A stretch of 64,000 nucleotides of DNA from Microglena sp. YARC (lineage: Eukaryota; Chlorophyta; Chlorophyceae; Chlamydomonadales; Chlamydomonadaceae). Both the position numbers and the translations under genes were made by a program. Positions within the stretch are counted from its first letter, which is position 1. Each line of letters starts with the position of its first letter. Below, piece by piece: positions 20,185 through 31,748 of the stretch. The notes under the pieces were generated by a model, which did no database searches, had not been told where the DNA came from, and saw only the letters and a program-made list of their open reading frames with translations. Location of the stretch: contig CM039462.1 in NCBI GenBank assembly GCA_022414725.1, forward strand, positions 177,684,639 through 177,748,638, written 5' to 3'.

Positions 20185-20570
20185 TGGAAACGGACAAAAG
20201 CTTGTTTGGTGCTTTCTGGCTAAGCAAAAGCATTTTTTTCCCACACTGTTTTTTTCCACACTGTTTTTTCCACACTGTTTTTTCCACACTGTTTTTCTTT
20301 CCAGCTACTGGATTACTGGAGTGGACAAAAGCTGTTTTGGGCTTCTGGTAAGCAAAACCACTGTTTTCCACACTGTTTTTTCACACTGTTTTTCTCACTG
20401 TTTTTCTTTCCAGCTACTGGAGTTTACTGGAGTGACGAAAGCTGTTTTTGGGCTTCTGTAAGCAAAATTCACTGTTTTCCACACTGTTGTTTCACACTGT
20501 TTTTCTCACTATTTTCTTTCCAGCTACTGGATTACTGGAGTGGACAAGAGCTGTTTGGTGCTTCTGGTAA
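20185..20570 (+). repeat. array of micro-exon-like units with consensus splice sites
   Basis: Three units at about 20303-20348, 20412-20459 and 20521-20566 each consist of a TTTCTTTCCAG acceptor, 43-48 bp starting CTACTGGA and ending GGGCTTCTG or similar, and a GTAAGC donor. A partial fourth lies at 20190-20222. Unit spacing is about 109 bp and the spacers are CCACACTGTTTTTTC repeats, which serve as pyrimidine tracts. Units 1 and 3 are open (LLDYWSGQKLFWAS). Which unit, if any, is spliced into an mRNA cannot be seen here. Confidence 0.7.
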
Positions 20571-20819
20571 GCTAAAGCATTGGGCCGTCGCGGCTTCAGC
20601 AAAAACATAGGGTATGCGTATGTGTTGTGTGTGTGTGCCAAAACAACCAGCCAAAATAAAGCCGATAAGTACATCTGGAAGCTGACAGAAGAAGCTCTCC
20701 CATTATGTTGATTATCTGGGGCATAGCCCAGTGCCTGGGCACAGGGAGCTGCCTAGAAGCTGCTGCTTGCAGCTGAAAAGAAAAGCGGTGATGTAACGTT
20801 CCTCATTCCCCTCTCTATG

Positions 20820-22260
20820 CCTGTATGGGGGTAGCCAAGTTGGTTAAAGAAACTTGCCCTACTCCTTGCTACGAGGAAGTTGGCCTGGGGGTGATGGGGT
20901 CGGTTACCCCACCACCACACCCGTCTGTTGCAGTCCAGGGGGGTACCAAGTTGGTCAAAGAAACTTGCCCTACTCCTTGCTACGAGGAAGTTGGCCTGGG
21001 GGTGATGGGGTCGGTTACCCCAGGCACCACACACCCGTCTGTTACAGTCCAGGGGGGTACCAAGTGGGTTCAAGGGACTTGCCCTACTCCTCGCTACGAG
21101 GAAGTTGGCCTGGGGGTGATGGGGTCGGTTACCCCACCACCACACCCGTCTGTTACAGTCCAGGGGGGGTGCCCAAGTCGGGCTAAGGGACTTGCGCCTA
21201 CTCCTCGCTGTGAGGAACTTCGGCCAGGGGGTGATGGGGTCGGTTACCCCACCACCACACACCGTCTGTTTACAGTTCCAGGGGGGGTACCAAGTGGGTT
21301 CAAGGGACTTGCCCTACTCCTCGCTATGAGGAACTTGGCCAGGGGGTAATGGGGTCGGTTACCCCACCACCACACCCGTCTGTTACAGTCCAGGGGGGTA
21401 CCAAGTGGGTTCAAGGGACTTGCCCTACTCCTCGCTATGAGGAACTTGGCCAGGGGGTAATGGGGTCGGTTACCCCACCACCACACCCGTCTGTTACAGT
21501 CCAGGGGGGTACAAGTGGCTTCAAGGGAACTGCCCTACTCCTCGCTATGAGGAACTTGGCCAGGGGTAATGGGGTCGGTTACCTCACCACCACACCCCGT
21601 CTGTTACAGTCCAGGGGGGTACCAGTGGTTTCAAGGGACTTGCCCTACTCCTCGTATGATCGAACTTGGCCAGGGGGTAATGGGGTCGGTTACCCCACGC
21701 ACCACACCCGTCTGTTAGCAGTCCAGGGGGTACCAGTGGGTTCAAGGGACTTGCCCTACTCCTCGCTATGAGGAACTTGGCCAGGGGGTAATGGGGTCGG
21801 TTACCCCACCACCACACCCGTCTGTTACAGTCCAGGGGGGTGCCAAGTGGGCTAAAGGGACTTGCCCTACTCCTCGCTATGAAAGAACTTGCCAGGGTAA
21901 ATGGGGTCGGCTTTTACATAATCTCTAGTTACCCACCACACCCCGTCTGTTACAGTCGCAGGGGGGTACCAAGTGGTTCAGAGGGGCTGCCTACTCTTGC
22001 TATGACAAACTTGCGTGGGGTAATAGAGTGCGTTGCCCCGTCACCGCCTGGCACAACCGGGAGGGTGGAGGGTGGGGGGTGGGGGGTGGGGGGGGAGCCG
22101 ACGTCAGACTCCCTCTTTGACTTGCAGTGGGAGAGGTGTCAGTTAAGTTGACCTGGGGTAATGGGGTGGTCGCCCCGCACCACACCCGTATGTCACAGTC
22201 CAGGGGGTAGCCAAAGTGGGCTAAAGGACTTGCCCTATCCTCGCTATGCAAACCTTGCTT
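20820..22260 (+). repeat. about 110-bp minisatellite built on a family 1 core
   Basis: About thirteen units contain CTGTTACAGTCCAGGGGGGT, TTCAAGGGACTTGCCCTACT, CCTCGCTATGAGGAACTTGG and GGTAATGGGGTCGGTTACCC. The first two blocks are the end of dispersed family 1. Units decay toward 22.2 kb. The repeat-encoded frames on both strands are not genes. Confidence 0.85.
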
Positions 22261-23000
22261 GGGGGTAATAGAGTCGGTTTGCCTGCGCACCCCCCTCCAT
22301 GACTGGGGGGGGGGCAGTTCGTCCCACCCCGCCCACGCTTAGGTGTGCTGCTCTTATTTCTTGATGCAAGGTCGTGGGGAAGAAGGGGGGGGGGGGGGGG
22401 GGGGGGGGGGGAGACACATTCAGAGCCGGACACAGGTCAGAGGCAGGCAGGGTCATGACCCTCGCTATCAGGAACCTTGCTTTTGGAGGAAATTTAGAGT
22501 TGCTACTCCGCCACGTCCCTCCGCCCCCCCGAGCGGTTGGTCCACCGGCCCTCCACAACTTGGGGGGGGGGAGATTTGTCATACTCCCTCTTTGACTGGC
22601 CGTGGGAGAGGTGGCAGGATCACCTGAGCTGGGTGTGCTGCTCTTATCTCTTGATGCTGGTCGTGGGGAGGGAAGGAGAGACAGGGAGCCCGACACAGGG
22701 CGGGAGGTTGTAGGCAGGGTCGCTTTTGTTGGTCAGGGAGGCAAAGCCCATTTCCGAGGGCGTTTTTGTCTGCGAGTGGGGAGGGTGCGAGATGTGGAGG
22801 AGTGTGGTGGTTGTGGTGGGTATGGGGGGGCGGGGGGGGAGGAGGGGTGTTAAGACGGGCCGGGACACATTGTGACGAGGCAGGGTAGTTTTTGTTGTTC
22901 CAGGAGGCAGCCATTTCAGAGGGGCCTTTTGGTCTGCTGGGGGTGGGCGCGGAATCTCTCTCTTGGGGTGGAGTGAGTGTGGTGGTGGGTAGGGGTGGAG
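22260..23000 (+). repeat. degenerate G-rich repeats before the gap
   Basis: Diverged units with CTCGCTATCAGGAACCTTGC, CTTATCTCTTGATGC and GTCGTGGGGA, plus a G run of about 26 at 22385-22411. No gene is visible. Confidence 0.6.
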
Positions 23001-24000
23001 NNNNNNNNNNNNNNNNNNNNNNNNNNNNNNNNNNNNNNNNNNNNNNNNNNNNNNNNNNNNNNNNNNNNNNNNNNNNNNNNNNNNNNNNNNNNNNNNNNNN
23101 NNNNNNNNNNNNNNNNNNNNNNNNNNNNNNNNNNNNNNNNNNNNNNNNNNNNNNNNNNNNNNNNNNNNNNNNNNNNNNNNNNNNNNNNNNNNNNNNNNNN
23201 NNNNNNNNNNNNNNNNNNNNNNNNNNNNNNNNNNNNNNNNNNNNNNNNNNNNNNNNNNNNNNNNNNNNNNNNNNNNNNNNNNNNNNNNNNNNNNNNNNNN
23301 NNNNNNNNNNNNNNNNNNNNNNNNNNNNNNNNNNNNNNNNNNNNNNNNNNNNNNNNNNNNNNNNNNNNNNNNNNNNNNNNNNNNNNNNNNNNNNNNNNNN
23401 NNNNNNNNNNNNNNNNNNNNNNNNNNNNNNNNNNNNNNNNNNNNNNNNNNNNNNNNNNNNNNNNNNNNNNNNNNNNNNNNNNNNNNNNNNNNNNNNNNNN
23501 NNNNNNNNNNNNNNNNNNNNNNNNNNNNNNNNNNNNNNNNNNNNNNNNNNNNNNNNNNNNNNNNNNNNNNNNNNNNNNNNNNNNNNNNNNNNNNNNNNNN
23601 NNNNNNNNNNNNNNNNNNNNNNNNNNNNNNNNNNNNNNNNNNNNNNNNNNNNNNNNNNNNNNNNNNNNNNNNNNNNNNNNNNNNNNNNNNNNNNNNNNNN
23701 NNNNNNNNNNNNNNNNNNNNNNNNNNNNNNNNNNNNNNNNNNNNNNNNNNNNNNNNNNNNNNNNNNNNNNNNNNNNNNNNNNNNNNNNNNNNNNNNNNNN
23801 NNNNNNNNNNNNNNNNNNNNNNNNNNNNNNNNNNNNNNNNNNNNNNNNNNNNNNNNNNNNNNNNNNNNNNNNNNNNNNNNNNNNNNNNNNNNNNNNNNNN
23901 NNNNNNNNNNNNNNNNNNNNNNNNNNNNNNNNNNNNNNNNNNNNNNNNNNNNNNNNNNNNNNNNNNNNNNNNNNNNNNNNNNNNNNNNNNNNNNNNNNNN
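23001..24000. other. assembly gap, 1000 N
   Basis: Exactly 1000 unknown bases, a conventional gap length, between G-rich and C/CA-rich repeats. Frames drawn across it are meaningless. Confidence 0.99.
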
Positions 24001-24188
24001 CCCCCCCACACCACACACACACACCCAAACACACACACACAAACAACAAACAGAACAACAACAAACAAACAGACAGCACGACAGACAAGAACAGACAAAC
24101 AGACAGACAGACAGACAGAAAGACAGACAGTTACAGACATGGGAAGCGCTTAATGGAGTACAATCCTCGTCCATCCTTCTTTTGTTGC

Positions 24189-24220
<32 letters not shown>

Positions 24221-25929
24221 ACACACACCCACACACCACAAACACACACACAACAACACACACACACACAACACACCAACACACACACACACACCAAACA
24301 CAACACACACCAACACCCACACACACCAACACACACACACACACAACACACACACACCAACACACACACACACACCAACACCACACCACCAACCAACACA
24401 CACCACCAACACACCACCACACACTAAGATCACACACACACACACACACACACACACGGACCAACACACACACACACCAAACACCACACACCAACACACA
24501 CACAACCAAACACACACACACCAAACACACACACAACCAACCACACCACACACAGTCAACACACACACACACACACAACACACAGCCTAAACACAACACC
24601 ACACACACACACACACACACACACCCAAACACACACACACCAACACACACACACACACCAAACACACACACACACACCAACACAACACACACACCAACAC
24701 ACACCACACACCAACACACACACACACACCACACAACACACCATACCACCAACACACACACACACACCACACACACACACACACCAAACACACACACACA
24801 ACAACACACCAACCACACCACACACCACACACACACACACAACAACACACACACCAACACACACACACACCAACACACACACACACATCAGCACACCACC
24901 ACATCACACAACACACACACACAACACACACACACACACCAAACACCACAACACACGCCAACACACACACACCACCACACACACACAACCAGAACACCAC
25001 ACACACCAACAACACCACCACACACAACACACATCACACCGCAACACACACACACACCAACACAACACCAACACCCAACACACACACACACCACACCAGC
25101 ACACACCACACACAACACACACCACACCAACACACACCACACCACACCAACACACACACACACACCAACACACACACACACCAACACACACACGAACCAA
25201 ACACACCACACACACCAACACCACACACACCAACACACACACACACCAAACACCACACACCAACACACACACACACCAACACACCACACACAACCAAACA
25301 CACACACACACCCAAACCAACACACACCACACACCAACACACACAACACACCACCAACACACACACACACAACCAAACCAACACACACACACACACGCAC
25401 AACCACCAACACACACATCATTGCAGACATGGAAGCGCTTAATGGAGTACAAGCTGAACCATTCCTCCATGTTTCAAACATCCCTTGCCGCCCCCCAGCT
25501 CATCAACACAACCCACACACACACACACAAAATACCACACACATGTAGACATGGACACATGCTTAGAAAACCAAAAATTGTTCCACCCCCCACCTTTGCA
25601 GGACATGGCGGAAGCGCAGATAAGCAGTGCACTTGTCCATCTCTTTGTTTGCCCCCCCCCCTCCCCCCCCCCCCCCCCCCCCTCCGCCCACCCAACCCAC
25701 CCACCCACCCACACCAACACAAAACACACTGACCTTTGCAGACATGGGAAGCCGCTGAATGGATACAGTCCGTCCATACCTCCCTTGGTTCTCAACACAC
25801 ACCCCCCTCCGCCCCACGCCTCACCCACCCACACACACACACACACACAAACCCAACAAACACACACCTTTGCAGACATGGGATGCGCTTATGCAGTTAA
25901 CAGTTTCCATCCTCTCTGTACTGCCCCCC

Positions 25930-25995
<66 letters not shown>

Positions 25996-26156
25996 ACCCC
26001 CCCCCCCCCCCCCCCCCCCCCCTCCGCCCCAGCTCACCCACACACCCACCACACCAACATAACACCCACCTTTGCAGACAGGGGATGACTAAGCACGGCG
26101 GCCAACTGCTGCCCCTTTGATGCCGAGTACAGTTGATGATCAACATCCTCTTTAGT

Positions 26157-26206
<50 letters not shown>

Positions 26207-26268
26207 ACCCCCCCTCCGTCCCAGCCTCAACCCACACACCACACCACCCACACATTACAAACACACAC
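24001..26268 (-). repeat. donor-side echoes of the 26.3-kb exon in CA- and C-rich sequence
   Basis: Most of this stretch is (CA)n with CCAACAC variants and C runs up to about 70. Embedded at about 24130-24195, 25420-25490, 25595-25660, 25735-25800, 25865-25925 and 26065-26150 are short units. On the minus strand these read like GGATTGTACTCCATTAAGCG, CTTCCCATGTCTGCAAAG and then GTGTGTG. They match the 3' part of the exon at 26269-26354 and its donor. They encode variants of LYSIKRFPCL against MYCIKRIPCL in the exon. Confidence 0.75.
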
Positions 26269-26354
26269 CTTTCAGACATGGGATGCGCTTGATGCAGTAC
26301 ATTGTCCACCTCTTGTTGGCGAAGCTGTGTTGCGCACGCCATAGCTTGCCTTGC
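26269..26354 (-). CDS. putative internal exon, unrecognised protein
   Basis: On the minus strand GCCTGCAG-type sequence (CTGCAG|GCAAGG) starts and CTGAAAG|GTGTGTG ends an 86-nt segment. Two frames are open; the more protein-like reads QGKLWRAQHSFANK then RWTMYCIKRIPCLK. That frame is the one best kept in the echo arrays on either side. Copies of its 5' half with the acceptor fill 26.4-28.3 kb upstream, and copies of its 3' half with the donor fill 24.1-26.2 kb downstream. The exon is identified as the only place where both halves are joined. I recognise no family. Confidence 0.45.
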
Positions 26355-26389
26355 CTGCAGCACGCCCATCATACACGCGTGGACTATAT

Positions 26390-28280
26390 TAGTAATGTAT
26401 AGTAATAGATAGAACACAGTTGTGGGCCAGCCGTATTGCCCTCGCCTGGCAGCACAACGATCACAACACAGTGCTATTAAATGTGTATATAAATGTATAT
26501 GTACAATTTGTTGCTTGCTTTGTGGGCAAAACATATCCACTCTTGCATGCAGCAGACCGTTCATACACAAGTACACAGTTATTTTCATGAATGTGCTATA
26601 TAAATCATGTATGTGCTACAATCATTTGTTGCGTGCTTTGTGGCCAAGCCATGCCACCCTGCCTTGCAGCGGACCGATCATACACATGTATATATGTAAG
26701 GAATGTGTATATATAAGAATTATATATGTAACATCATTGTTGCGTGCTTTGTGGCCAAGCCATGCCACCCTTGCCTGCAGCGGACCGATCAACACATGTA
26801 TGGTATGTAGAATTTGTTATATAGGATAAATATTATTCATAACAGTAAAAACTGGTTGCATGCTTTGTGGGCCAAGCCATGCCACCCTTGCATGCAGCAG
26901 ACCCCGATCGTACCACAAATGTGTACATATAGCAAGTTGAATAATATATACATGTATTTACATAAATGTTGATATAAATATACATGTATTATATAAATGT
27001 TGATATAAATATACATGTATTATATAAATGTTGATATAAATATACATGTATTGTATAAATGTATTATTTTTAAATGTTGATATAAACCATATACACATGT
27101 ATTTTATATAAATGTTGATCTAAATATACATGTATTACATAAAATGTTTGATATAAATAATACATGTATTTTATACAAATGTTGATATAATATTACATGT
27201 ATTAGAGTATTTCCGTGGGTCAAAATGTATTATTTAAATGCTGATATAAATATGACATGTGTGTGTATTATATATAGATGTTGATCTAAATATACATGTA
27301 TTATAAAATGTATTATATAAATGTTGATATAAATAAATAACATGTATTATATAAAAGTGTTGATCTAAATATACATGTATTATATAAATGTATTATATAA
27401 ATGTTTGTTGACATATAAATATCTATGTAAATGTAGATGCGGTTGTAATGTATTATATAAAAATGTTGAACTATAAATATACATATATATATATATAAAT
27501 GTAGTATTATAAAACTGTAGTATATATTTTTGTTAATTGTGGTGTATATATGCGTGTGTGTGTGCCACATGTAATATATAGGCACCATTGTGGGGCACGC
27601 CATATTGCCCTTGCGTGCAGTCTCAGACCGATCATACACATGCATATTTAAACTTGTATATAAAATGTACATATAAAACCTTTGTTGCGTGCTTCTGGGG
27701 CCACAGCATACTACCCTTGCATGCAGTCTCAGACCGATCACACAAATGGATACATAAATGTTGATGTAAAATGTACATGTAAAATGTATGACATGTATGT
27801 ATATGCATGTGTGTGTGTGTGTGTGTGTGTCACATGCAATGTATAGACACAATTGTGGGGACACACCATATTGCCCTTGCATGCAGTCTCAGATCGATCA
27901 CACAAATGCATATATAAATGCGTATATAAAATGTACATGTAAAATGTATTACATGTATGTATATGCGTGTGTGTGTGTATGTGTGCGTGTGTGTGTGCCA
28001 CATGCAATATATAGACACAATTGTGTGACACACCATATTGCCCTTTCCTGCAGTCTCAGACCGATCACACAAATGCATATATAAATGCGTATATAAAATG
28101 TATGAGTACAATATTTGTTGCGTGCTTTGTGGGCCACGCCATATCGCCCTTGCCTGCAGCAGACCGATCATACATATGTGGATATAAATATGTATAAAAA
28201 GGTTTTTGTAAAACCTTTGTTGCCAGCTCTGTGGGCCACACCATTTTGCCCTTGGCTGCAGCAGACAGATTATTAAAATA
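26390..28280 (-). repeat. acceptor-side echoes of the 26.3-kb exon
   Basis: About eleven units (near 26.43, 26.54, 26.66, 26.77, 26.88, 27.61, 27.71, 27.88, 28.05, 28.14 and 28.25 kb). Read on the minus strand they give GATCGGTCTGCTGCAG, GCAAGGGCAATATGGCG, TGGCCCACAAAGC and ACGCAACAAAG. They match the branch-side end of the intron, the acceptor and the first half of the exon at 26269-26354. The spacers are AT-rich, including ATATACATGTATT units at 26930-27560 and (GT)n runs. Confidence 0.8.
26930..27560 (+). repeat. AT-rich TGTTGATATAAATATACATG repeat
   Basis: About sixteen imperfect units of roughly 33 bp containing AATGTTGATATAAATATA and CATGTATTATATAA. It forms the longest spacer in the echo array. 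Confidence 0.8.
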
Positions 28281-28407
28281 AATAAAATATAAGTGAATAG
28301 CCAGGCTTAAAAAAAAAAGTGAATAGTCGAGCTTTAAAAAAATGATGAATAGCTGGGCGTTAAAAAAAGTGAATAGCCGGGCTTTGTTTTCTTTCCGCTA
28401 CCTACAG

Positions 28408-28625
28408 TGATAACTACCTGGGACCCCGTTCCGGCCCTTAATTCTGCAAACCTGTCACCCGATACCCGATACCCCCAGGGCGACCCTTCGAGCTGCCCTA
28501 CCCAAAGCACTACCTGGACCCCACCCTTGGAAAGTACCAAATTCCTGAAAGCTACCAGAAGACCCCCTTTCTGAAACAAAAAAGGTCTGACACAAACCAC
28601 CCTCTAGCAACCTCATATTCCAATT
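28408..28625 (+). CDS. putative exon, unrecognised protein, one in-frame stop
   Basis: A pyrimidine-rich TTTTCTTTCCGCTACCTACAG acceptor (21 bases, ending 28407) precedes DNYLGPRSGP, then an in-frame TAA, then FCKPVTRYPIPPGRPFELPY, PKHYLDPTLGKYQIPESY and QKTPFLKQKRSD in one frame. The composition is protein-like and differs from the surrounding (CA)n and AT repeats. The TAA could be a mutation, a sequence error, or lie upstream of a second acceptor (CCCCCAG|GGCGAC near 28480). The 3' boundary is unknown because the frame runs into (CA)n. I do not recognise it. Confidence 0.35.
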
Positions 28626-28677
28626 CACATACACACGCACACAGACACACACACACACAAACACACACACTCACACA

Positions 28678-28709
<32 letters not shown>

Positions 28710-28810
28710 CACATACATACATACAAGCACACACACACATTCACACACGCACACTCACACTCTCTCTCACACACACGCACACACACTCTCTTTCTCTGTC
28801 TCACACACAA
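28625..28810 (+). repeat. (CA)n and related microsatellite
   Basis: ACACAC, GCACGCAC, ATACATAC and CTCTCTCAC tracts. Confidence 0.95.
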
Positions 28811-29430
28811 GGAAAGGGGCGTGAGGACCTACCCACACACACTTAGTAGCTCGTAGGAATTCATGCAGAGCTCGAATTATCGAGCGCTCAAGGCTGCAGT
28901 GGGCATGCACTCGCCACTAGGCGATAGCGTTTCGATTGACGAGCTAGGCGATGGCCATGGAAAACTGGTTGCGCATAAGTGGAACTCGAATCTTAAATAT
29001 AGCAGGGGTAATTATAGCTGATGGGGGCAGCGCGACGTAGTTTCTAGGGAGTGGGTATGTGCACGGCAGATGAAAGGGGGGGAGGAGGAAAGAGGAAGGC
29101 AGGAGGCATGGGAGACAGGTTGACGGTGGATGTGCGGATGGCAGAATGAATGAATGAATGGATGAATAGGTGATGACACTGACTGTGGGAGAGATGGGGG
29201 AAGATGGATTTTCTGGTTCGTGGTTAACTGTGCCAGCGGCTTGATGCACCAGTCTGAGGGTCGGGAGTGGTGAAGGTATGGGCAGGGTATGGGAAGGAGT
29301 CAAAATCGGCAGGGGGGCGATCGGAAGGAGACGAGAGCGGGAAAGAGATTTGGTGTCGGAATGGCGCGTGCCAGCGTGTCATGTGACTTGACGAGATCCC
29401 TCACGACGAGATATCTTTCCCGGGGCGGGG
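28811..29430. other. unassigned unique-looking sequence
   Basis: No repeat family or convincing exon is seen. A 119-codon minus-strand frame (28944-29303) is rich in Pro/Ser/Leu without recognisable domains. Confidence 0.3.
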
Positions 29431-29482
29431 GGGCCCTGCGGGGGGCGCGGGGGCGGGCCCTGGGGGCGGGGCGGGGGTGGGG
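29419..29482 (+). repeat. very GC-rich G-tract cluster
   Basis: GGGGCGGGGGGGCCC and GGGGGCGGGGCGGGGG within 60 bp, with potential to form quadruplexes. A CpG-rich promoter is possible but no gene start is visible beside it. Confidence 0.6.
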
Positions 29483-29639
29483 CAATCAAACTAAAAATGT
29501 GCATATGTCTAACAGTGTACTGTACCAACCTATACATCATATATGCTTTGGTTTAACACACACACTGATAGATACACACACAAATGAGATGGCACAGCAA
29601 AACAAATAAATGTCGAGAAAGGACTATGCATGCTGCCTG

Positions 29640-29659
29640 CACTACCGAATGCATGCATG

Positions 29660-29699
<40 letters not shown>

Positions 29700-29700
29700 C
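29640..29700 (+). repeat. (ATGC)n and (CTA)n microsatellites
   Basis: GCATGCATGCATGC followed by about ten CTA units and ACC units. Confidence 0.95.
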
Positions 29701-30038
29701 TTACGCGCCTTGAGTATTGGCAAGATTTAGTATTGGCAAATGTCCTAAAAGTGGGTCTCAGAAAAGCATGGCAAAACTAACTTGGCAAAGGGGTGTATGG
29801 CTTTGACTGACTCAAGTTCAGATCTGAAATCCAGTTGGCAAAGGGTCTTTTTGCTTACATGTTAATGTTACATTTCCTTGTTACATAAACACCAAGTAGT
29901 CTGCCCAAGCTTGCTGTAAAACCATGTAATAATTCAAGTCAGGAGAATTAAACTTGCTAGGGATTAGTAGCCATACCGGTTCATGGCTCCAGGCAGCCAA
30001 ATTGCTGGAGCCATGTTACCAAGTTCATGGTCAAGTAC

Positions 30039-30256
30039 TGTTAATGTAAGATTGTTACAACGGCATAGGCTCCATAGAGGAGAAGATGCTATTAAGCGCA
30101 ACAGGCGCAATCATATAGAATAGAGATGTGTACTGCAGGGTACTGCAGTCCACAGCTAGCCTGTGGCCTGGCGGCAGGCAACGCGGTACCAGGAGGGAAA
30201 GGTACCGGTGTGCATTATGCCGACTCAGAGACTGATATATAAATCAGTCAATAATA
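30039..30256 (-). repeat. element A LTR, left (3' LTR in coding sense)
   Basis: 218 bp, starts TGTTAATGTAAG. It differs from the right LTR by lack of a 10-bp ACGTGCAGGC segment and by the terminal AATAATA. Confidence 0.9.
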
Positions 30257-30906
30257 TCCCCCCCCAATTCAAGGTATTCTTGAGCTCAAGAATTCCTGGA
30301 ATTAACTGAGGGGCATAAGAAAATTAAAATATAAAACTTAGGGAGACTTTGGGGATTTCTAGTAGCTAAAAGTGAGAAATCACTTTAGCAGGGGTTTCAA
30401 AGAAATATCAGTCTTATGGGGTAGCTGGTTAGGGAAGGAACACTGCAGGTAGGCTGCAGGTTAAGTGGCAGAGAGGCTGCTGAGAAGGTGCAAGGAAACT
30501 GCAGGTAGGCTGCAGGCTAGAGCAGATAGGCTGCTATGGGGCTGGACTAAGTACTGCAAAGGGCTGTAGATAGGCTGCAGGGAGACTGCTGGGAAGCTTG
30601 TTAAGGAGAGTCCAGGCATGGTTAAGGCTTGTGAAGATATCCTTGGTTACGAGAAGTTGCATGATTCGAGACTAGAGGATTTGTCCTTAGACAGGATGTC
30701 TGGACTAGTCCCCCCATAATTTGGGTGAGCTACATTAGGTTGATCCTAAATGCATAGACATCATGAAGAGACTGGAATAATCCCTAAATTTAGAAGGGGT
30801 GTGGGCCTGTGGAAGTACATGGGGCAGTACAGTAGGCAGGTAATCTAATAAATTATAGATTGTTCAAGTCTAATCTAACAGATGAAAAGCAATGTTTGTA
30901 ACTGAA

Positions 30907-31745
30907 TTAAGTGCCTGGCTTGCTGGGGAAGCCATCAAGGTCAAGTTGCTGGCATATCTGGGCAAAGAACTGGTCAAATGACTTGGGAGCCAGGCTGGGG
31001 GGGGTAAGGATGTTTATAAAGGTGAAGTCCATGGGGCTCCAGTTCATGCTAAGGTGGTTGACACACAGCACTTTTCCTCCAGGATGGGCACAGCTCTTGG
31101 GGTCCATGATCATCTTTGGTCTGAATGAGAGTGTGTGAGCATGTGCATTGACCACGGCAGCTTGAAGGCAAATGGCCCACTGCAGAGTGGGTCTGGCTGT
31201 GGTAGAAACAGTGGGGTATGCTTGCACCATTTGCTGGAGTCTGGTATTGTGCTTGATGATGGGGCTATAGGCATCAGATGGCACCTTGTGCATTGACCTG
31301 TGTGGGAACTGTTCCTTTTCAGAAGTCAGCAGGGTAGGGAACCTGCTGGTGAAGGCTGTGATGAGTTTGGGTAGTGGAGGCCTTGGCTTGATGTTGAAAG
31401 CTGGTGAAGCAGGCCTGCTGTTCAGGTGGTGTAAGGTGCATCCAAATCGTGTGAGGCTAAGTCTGGAGTTGTTGGAGAAGTGGATGTGGTTGACATTCTG
31501 GTTAACTTCTCCCAGTGGTAGTCCAATGTCTGGTGACCTGTTGCTCAGTATCCACTGGTCCCAGGTAGTTGCTGTGTCCAGATCAGATGGCTTGAGTGGT
31601 CCGTCCCCATCTATGGGGCCATCATATTCTTCATAGTTGGTCCTGATCTGATCACTGAGGAGTTCCATCTCTGCTCTGGCTTGTTGTAGGTTCAGGTTGT
31701 CCAGCTGTTGTGGGAGAGATGGAGTGGTGTCTGGAGGGTCATCTA
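30907..31745 (-). CDS. element A 3' ORF, unrecognised
   Basis: An ATG at 31668 opens 253 codons, and the same frame is open back to about 31745. It encodes an N-terminal coiled-coil-like stretch (QQLDNLNLQQARAEMELL), then a basic, proline-containing region with HFSNNSRLSLTRF and KVLCVNHLSMNWSPMDF. It occupies the place where integrase and reverse transcriptase would lie in an autonomous Copia element, but I see none of their motifs (no YVDD, no D,D,E triad). It is probably joined to the preceding frame by a one-base shift near 31755. The function is unknown; it could be a captured or element-specific gene. Confidence 0.5.
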
Positions 31746-31748
31746 CTC

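Noticed and set aside
20820..21771. Frames of 140-174 codons on both strands
   Set aside because: Both follow the 110-bp minisatellite and have Pro/Gly/Thr repeats without domains.
22579..24427. Frames of up to 613 codons on both strands across 22.6-24.4 kb
   Set aside because: They run through 1000 N and through poly-C and (CA)n sequence; the apparent length is an artefact.
24130..25480. Long Cys/Val-rich minus-strand frames
   Set aside because: Direct translation of (CA)n repeats; no composition or splice evidence for a cysteine-rich protein.
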